DNA of 64,000 bases, taken from NCBI GenBank assembly GCA_013400155.1, contig VXBM01000232.1:731100-795099 (forward strand), in the 5' to 3' direction. A program made the position numbers and the translations under genes. Source of the DNA: Helopsaltes ochotensis (lineage: Eukaryota; Chordata; Aves; Passeriformes; Locustellidae). Each line of letters opens with the position of its first letter. The first letter of the stretch is position 1. Under the pieces are notes generated by a model that worked only from the letters and a program-made list of their open reading frames with translations, ran no database searches and was not told the DNA's origin. Positions 62,101 through 64,000 of the stretch are shown here, piece after piece.

Positions 62101-63355
62101 TGCTTACTATTTAGTTTTCACATTCTGAGCAGTAGACAGAAAAAACACATCTGAGTTCACCAGCACACTGGCAATTCTGTCATCCATCTAGTCCAGTCAA
62201 ACTTGGAAACCTTTCCATGAGGTACTTCCTTGGTCTCTCATGAAATTACTAAGGCAGTCGTGAGGACTGGCCTTACAGTATGGAAGCTGGGGGTGGCAAA
62301 GTGGAAGGGAGGGGAGAACTGGCTGTTTCCTTACTCTTTCCAGGCTGTTGTCTTGATACCTCAACTAAAGCCATGAGATGTTGGCATTGCTGAGGCACTG
62401 CCTGCAACTAGTATTGGGCCCTTAAACAAGCCAATTTCATCTCACATTCCAGATGGGTAGAAGTAAAACAGCGTGGAGATTGCAGGTAGGACACACTCAT
62501 TCCTGCTCTATGACTTAGAAACTGGGCTTTGTGTGTAAGTACACAGATCATGGAACAACCACTCTTGTAGGGTAATGAGCTGGAGCAAGGAGCTGAGGCA
62601 TTGTGATCCCTAAGCACAAGGGAACTCATATACAGCATTGCACCAAGAAGGCACACAAAGAGAGCTGAGCATGCAGAGAAATGCTCAGAATTCTTCAACT
62701 CTGCTCCTTTTTTATTACAGAAAGAATAAAGAACCAGGAACACATGCTTAAGAGTGGAGAAAATTTCCATCTATGTTCCTACCAAACAGAAAAGCTTTGC
62801 AGGAAAGTAGTACATATCTGTGTTTGCCTCTGTAAAATAAATAGAATGTTCTTTTCATTTAGGCTCGAAATATTTATGAAAATAGTACTTTCACTGTCAG
62901 AACTTTGGCAGTTTCACTTACTTGTAAATGTAGTGTGTGCTCAAGGGCTGCTTCATTGGGTGGGAGCTGCAGACTGACATCGACAGGGCACGGCAAGCAC
63001 AGCATGTCAGCTTCCAGCATGGCCGGGCTCTGCGGGTCCTTAAAGTCAGCCTGAGCAGTGTTAGGATCAGTGTTATGATCATCTCTATTCTGAGCTGGAA
63101 TGGATTCATATTCATATTTTTGTCTCATATCCTCTTCAATTTCCTCAGTGCCTAATGCAAAGACTTGACTGACAGACTGTGCCAGCTCCGGGTCCCAGCG
63201 GCTCACAGCGGCAAAGGTCTCCAGCAGCACTTTGATGAGCCCCTGCGTGTCGGCAGCAGGGTCAGACACATCCGCCTGCCTGAAGTCACTCTCGTGGCCA
63301 CCATGGTCAGAATTCATCGACAACACAGAGTGTGGTGAATCCAAGGTTCCGCCCC
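55605..63355 (-). CDS. TASOR: TASOR (FAM208A), C-terminal half, partial at 5'
   Basis: Nine - strand exons join in one unbroken frame to give the last 931 residues; human TASOR has about 1670, so the N-terminal half lies beyond the right edge. TASOR is the scaffold of the nuclear HUSH complex with MPP8 and periphilin, which silences LINE-1 elements, retroviruses and other intronless DNA through SETDB1-dependent H3K9 methylation. Conserved blocks: LLETFAAVSRWDPEL; MHWKLIPITG; LPNDPRVVNRQR; PEVFNSLVEIIKDVQKNTVK; FYIHEEEESVLCREIK; CVSFAGVDSLDDVKNHTYNE; ILSYHNCDSQTRNAPELDCL; EKDEEDMSLDSGDE; LNMSHQFSHFNVLTHQTFLG; C-terminal SSRPYSEQK. The part from FINQLKPEVFNSL onward corresponds to the predicted C-terminal PIN-like domain. 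The N-terminal pseudo-PARP domain is not in this window. Confidence 0.95.
55625..55630 (-). promoter_or_regulatory. TASOR: TASOR poly(A) signal
   Basis: Canonical AATAAA on the - strand, about 550 bases after the stop, with a downstream GTCTGTGGTTTTT-type element. Confidence 0.65.
56180..56742 (-). CDS. TASOR: TASOR terminal coding exon
   Basis: Acceptor aatgtag on the - strand. Encodes LVEKDEKDEEDMSLDSGDEL, then a variable acidic segment, then QLNMSHQFSHFNVLTHQTFL and SSRPYSEQK before TGA. The human protein ends SSRPYSQEK. Enters in phase 1. Confidence 0.96.
57367..57525 (-). CDS. TASOR: TASOR exon, penultimate
   Basis: Acceptor gtatttag, donor gtaatg. Encodes KNLKTLSSYVDNGIVVAAVD and FMHNFKSLVGYHNSVTEQN; aligns with human KNIKMLSSYTDNGIVVATAEDF and LVGYHNSITEEN. 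Phase 1 to phase 1. Confidence 0.95.
57612..57790 (-). CDS. TASOR: TASOR exon, third from end
   Basis: Acceptor ccactgcag, donor gtaaac. Encodes MNANALNLLTLLNTYQKRHL, VEILSYHNCDSQTRNAPELD and RLQAQNIQQRHVVFLT, nearly identical to human. Confidence 0.97.
57943..58051 (-). CDS. TASOR: TASOR exon, fourth from end
   Basis: Acceptor tataacag, donor gtaagt. Encodes KLKQFLTFLEDLNTPDGKWQ and WKVHCKIQKKLKELGR; human has NLKNFLTFLEELSTPEGKWQ and WKVHCKFQKKLKELGR. Confidence 0.97.
58631..58790 (-). CDS. TASOR: TASOR exon, fifth from end
   Basis: Acceptor ttcaacag, donor gtaagt. Encodes IPGLVTLKRLSCVSFAGVDS, LDDVKNHTYNELFVSGGFVV and SDESVLNPESITT; very close to human. Enters phase 0, leaves phase 1. 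Confidence 0.97.
59342..59464 (-). CDS. TASOR: TASOR exon, sixth from end
   Basis: Acceptor ggtggcag, donor gtatgt. 41 codons, phase 0 at both ends: EYLRKLGNTECHPEQFLQIR and ADLDKLLIIIQNEDIANLIHK's conserved core LDKLLIIIQNEDIA. Confidence 0.96.
60145..61073 (-). CDS. TASOR: TASOR large exon (929 nt)
   Basis: Acceptor tctgtag, donor gtaaag. Starts GLKSPEEPLEYLPP, includes LPNDPRVVNRQRNPDS, LFSRKIQEILQRKNIAYIS, a low-conservation Ser/Pro-rich middle, and ends QLKPEVFNSLVEIIKDVQKN and FYIHEEEESVLCREIK. The ends are well conserved and the middle is not, as in human. Leaves phase 0. Confidence 0.95.
61089..61122 (+). repeat. (ATC)n trinucleotide repeat
   Basis: CATCAC/ATC units read on the + strand, in TASOR intron DNA just upstream (on the - strand) of the acceptor at 61073. 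Apparent Met/Val run in translation is intronic. Confidence 0.85.
61916..62054 (-). CDS. TASOR: TASOR exon, eighth from end
   Basis: Acceptor tttttag, donor gtaaga. Encodes EASTGSIFEDDSPCPSAPTE, HGYRRQHPSSNNVGEVG and MHWKLIPIT; matches human MHWKLIPITG just before the large exon. Confidence 0.95.
62922..63355 (-). CDS. TASOR: TASOR exon, first in window
   Basis: Acceptor gttctaag after a C/T-rich tract, donor gtaagt. Encodes GGTLDSPHSVLSMNSDHGGH, GLIKVLLETFAAVSRWDPEL and EEIEEDMRQKYEYESIPAQN. Enters in phase 1, so at least one more exon lies upstream, probably beyond the right edge. Confidence 0.9.
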
Positions 63356-64000
63356 CTTAGAACAGAGTGAGGAGGGGAAAAGGAATCCATTACTCAGTCT
63401 TAAAATAAAAACAAAACCAGATCCCCCCACAAACATCTGCCACATACCCACAGTCTCACTCTTTAGCATCAGTTTTTATGTACACACACTTACCTTAACA
63501 AAAATGTACACGTGCATTCATCACATATTGTACATTAATAATCCATGTAAAAAGACTTTTGAAGGTTCACAGAATTCCAAGCAGGAATCCCAACCATAAA
63601 GTCCACCCTTTGCCTCCTTCATCCTTACATGCCAGTCACTATCTTTTGTCCCCATCAAGAGGACAACTAAGATCAGTCACTTCATCTTCCAGTGATTCAC
63701 ATACTCGAGAGTGACTGGTGCTTAATGGAAATCCCCTCTTCTTCCTATCACCCTGCTCCCATTTCCCCCTTCTGCAGGAGGCCTCTATAATTGCCTTGAG
63801 AAAAGGGTCAGGGAAACAGAAATCAAAGGGTTTTTTCTGGCAGATCTTAAACCAGAAGGTATCTGTGATACTTCCCTGAGGTTTGGATGTAGATAATTTC
63901 ATGTATAGAATAATTTAATCTTATTAGATTGTTTCCTTTGTTCCACTACACACATTACTTGCTATTTCAAAATTTAACTATGCTCTTTCCCCTCAATCTA
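63356..64000 (-). other. TASOR: TASOR intron at window edge, with one open frame
   Basis: Non-coding by default. A - strand open frame at 63902-63639 (87 codons) could hide an exon, but no donor was found that both precedes its stop and gives the phase 1 exit needed by the exon at 63355. Confidence 0.5.

Noticed and set aside
1..64000. CRISPR arrays, bacterial operons, tRNA or rRNA genes
   Set aside because: None seen; the window is vertebrate chromosomal DNA with spliced genes.

Overview
This window is vertebrate nuclear DNA, almost certainly from a bird. It is intron-rich, 35-45% GC over most of its length, with three sharp CpG-rich islands and no bacterial-style gene packing. Two genes can be recognised from their translated exons: CCDC66 on the + strand (32026-54293) and the C-terminal part of TASOR/FAM208A on the - strand (56180-63355, running off the right edge). 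This tail-to-tail pair is the arrangement known from human 3p14.3. The short introns (most under 1 kb) and the kind of LTRs present suggest a bird, perhaps a songbird; the species is an inference. Layout: positions 1-31130 hold no protein-coding exon that I can recognise. They contain two CpG islands (about 9200-10095 and 10925-11300), the second with a CAG repeat and a plausible non-coding first exon on the - strand. In other amniotes the gene divergent from CCDC66 is ERC2, so these islands may be ERC2 promoters and 1-9190 its first intron, but no ERC2 coding sequence is present to prove it. A third CpG island (31160-32360) is the CCDC66 promoter; it has paired CCAAT boxes and a 51-bp duplication. 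CCDC66 is resolved into 19 coding exons whose splice phases agree throughout, except at exon 9, which is one base short of keeping frame. Intron 1 ends in a very long CT tract containing a 362-base assembly gap that reaches the exon 2 acceptor. Intron 13 appears to be a GC-AG intron. The last intron (5.9 kb) carries two solo LTRs, both in - orientation and each with its own target-site duplication. About 1 kb separates the CCDC66 and TASOR poly(A) signals. Nine TASOR exons encode the last 931 residues in one continuous frame. Function (known from the families): CCDC66 is a microtubule, centrosome and cilium coiled-coil protein needed for photoreceptor maintenance. TASOR is the scaffold of the HUSH complex, which silences retroelements by directing H3K9 methylation. 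The two have no known shared pathway; they are conserved neighbours. I found no convincing novel system. The most useful leads are the exon 9 frame break, the CT-tract gap, the GC-AG intron, a hidden inverted repeat near 22.7/23.1 kb and the unassigned CpG islands.
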